A stretch of DNA of 64,000 nt from Bog-473 sp963781955 (GTDB taxonomy: Bacteria > Actinomycetota > Acidimicrobiia > Acidimicrobiales > RAAP-2). Every line of letters starts with the position of its first letter. Within the stretch, counting starts at the first letter, position 1. Below are positions 63,825-64,000 of the stretch, one piece after another. The notes beneath the pieces were generated by a model. The model searched no databases and was not told the origin of the DNA. It was given only the letters and a program-made list of their open reading frames with translations. The stretch is taken from positions 2,031,284 to 2,095,283 of the forward strand of contig CAWAHU010000001.1 in the NCBI GenBank assembly GCA_963781955.1, read 5' to 3'. The translations under genes and the position numbers were made by a program.

Positions 63825-64000
63825 TCACCACGTAATCGGGAGCGTCAACGCGCTGCGCAAGAAGGTCACGGACGACCACTGCACGTCCTCGGGAGCGACG
63901 GTTAGCTCGAGCCCGGGGAAGCGCCTCAACAGCTCACGCAGTGTGATTTCCAGCTCGAGATGGGCAAGTCGCGCTCCCAAGCAGCGATGTGGACCCCATG
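63825..64000 (-). CDS. Cytochrome P450, C-terminal part (cut by window edge)
   Basis: The minus-strand frame entering from the right edge reads GPHRCLGARLAHLELEITL, the heme-binding loop with its Cys ligand and the following L-helix, then LLRRFPGLELTVAP and the last strand FLRSALTLPITW before TGA at 63827-63825. This is a second P450 of the cluster. The remainder lies outside the window. Confidence 0.88.
   Translation of the reverse strand, partial: WGPHRCLGARLAHLELEITLRELLRRFPGLELTVAPEDVQWSSVTFLRSALTLPITW

Noticed and set aside
1..64000. CRISPR array
   Set aside because: No regularly spaced repeats with unique spacers were seen; the few direct repeats are two-copy only.

Overview
The window is GC-rich bacterial chromosome, apart from one AT-richer island near 5.8-6.6 kb. 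Many genes start with GTG, junctions of the GTGA/ATGA type are common, and several promoters place a TAnnnT -10 box 6-7 nt before the start codon (leaderless). Together with the content (split B12 mutase, many acyl-CoA dehydrogenases, DUF35/thiolase pairs, P450s, Rieske ferredoxin) this points to a high-GC actinobacterium, perhaps of the Acidimicrobiia type. The species cannot be read from the sequence.

Layout. (1) 0-4 kb: start of an HTH gene, acetyl-CoA synthetase, a cupin_5 protein, an acyl-CoA dehydrogenase and tRNA-Lys(CTT). (2) 4.0-13.46 kb: a 9.4-kb prophage-like or satellite island integrated in the tRNA-Lys gene. It is bounded by a perfect 47-bp repeat and carries integrase, terminase, HNH, D5-type helicase, Toprim-like and excisionase-like genes. 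I see no capsid or tail genes, several genes are frameshifted, and the terminase is interrupted by AT-richer debris of a lipase-like gene. (3) 13.5-16.6 kb: a cassette of a DDE transposase translationally coupled to a degenerate tyrosine-recombinase-like gene, divergent from a leaderless HTH gene with two tandem operators. (4) 17-21.1 kb: an NTF2-like protein, a two-subunit acyl-CoA mutase and an ABC substrate-binding protein. (5) 21.6-62.1 kb: a large catabolic supercluster. (6) 62.1-64 kb: two convergent SDRs and the end of a second P450.

The supercluster encodes five amidohydrolase-2 proteins, SDRs, CoA ligase, CoA transferases (two of them tandem fusions), acyl-CoA dehydrogenases, enoyl-CoA hydratases, a double-hotdog dehydratase, two thiolase/DUF35 modules (one fused, one split), an aconitase-type pair between two MmgE/PrpD proteins, a TauD-type dioxygenase, P450, Rieske ferredoxin and NTF2-like proteins. 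My reading is oxidation of a hydrophobic (terpenoid, alicyclic or steroid-like) compound, CoA activation, beta-oxidation and thiolase or retro-aldol cleavage. The substrate is unknown.

The main discovery is a 16-bp palindrome, consensus TGACAGTnnACTGTCA, found at nine intergenic places from 21.6 to 62.1 kb. Each lies before an operon or between divergent operons, several overlap a -10-like hexamer, and one perfect copy lies directly before the only TetR-family gene (38346-39080). This looks like a cluster-wide regulon of about 35 genes under one TetR repressor. Six genes of the cluster each carry one apparent frameshift, so either the assembly has indel errors or the pathway is decaying.
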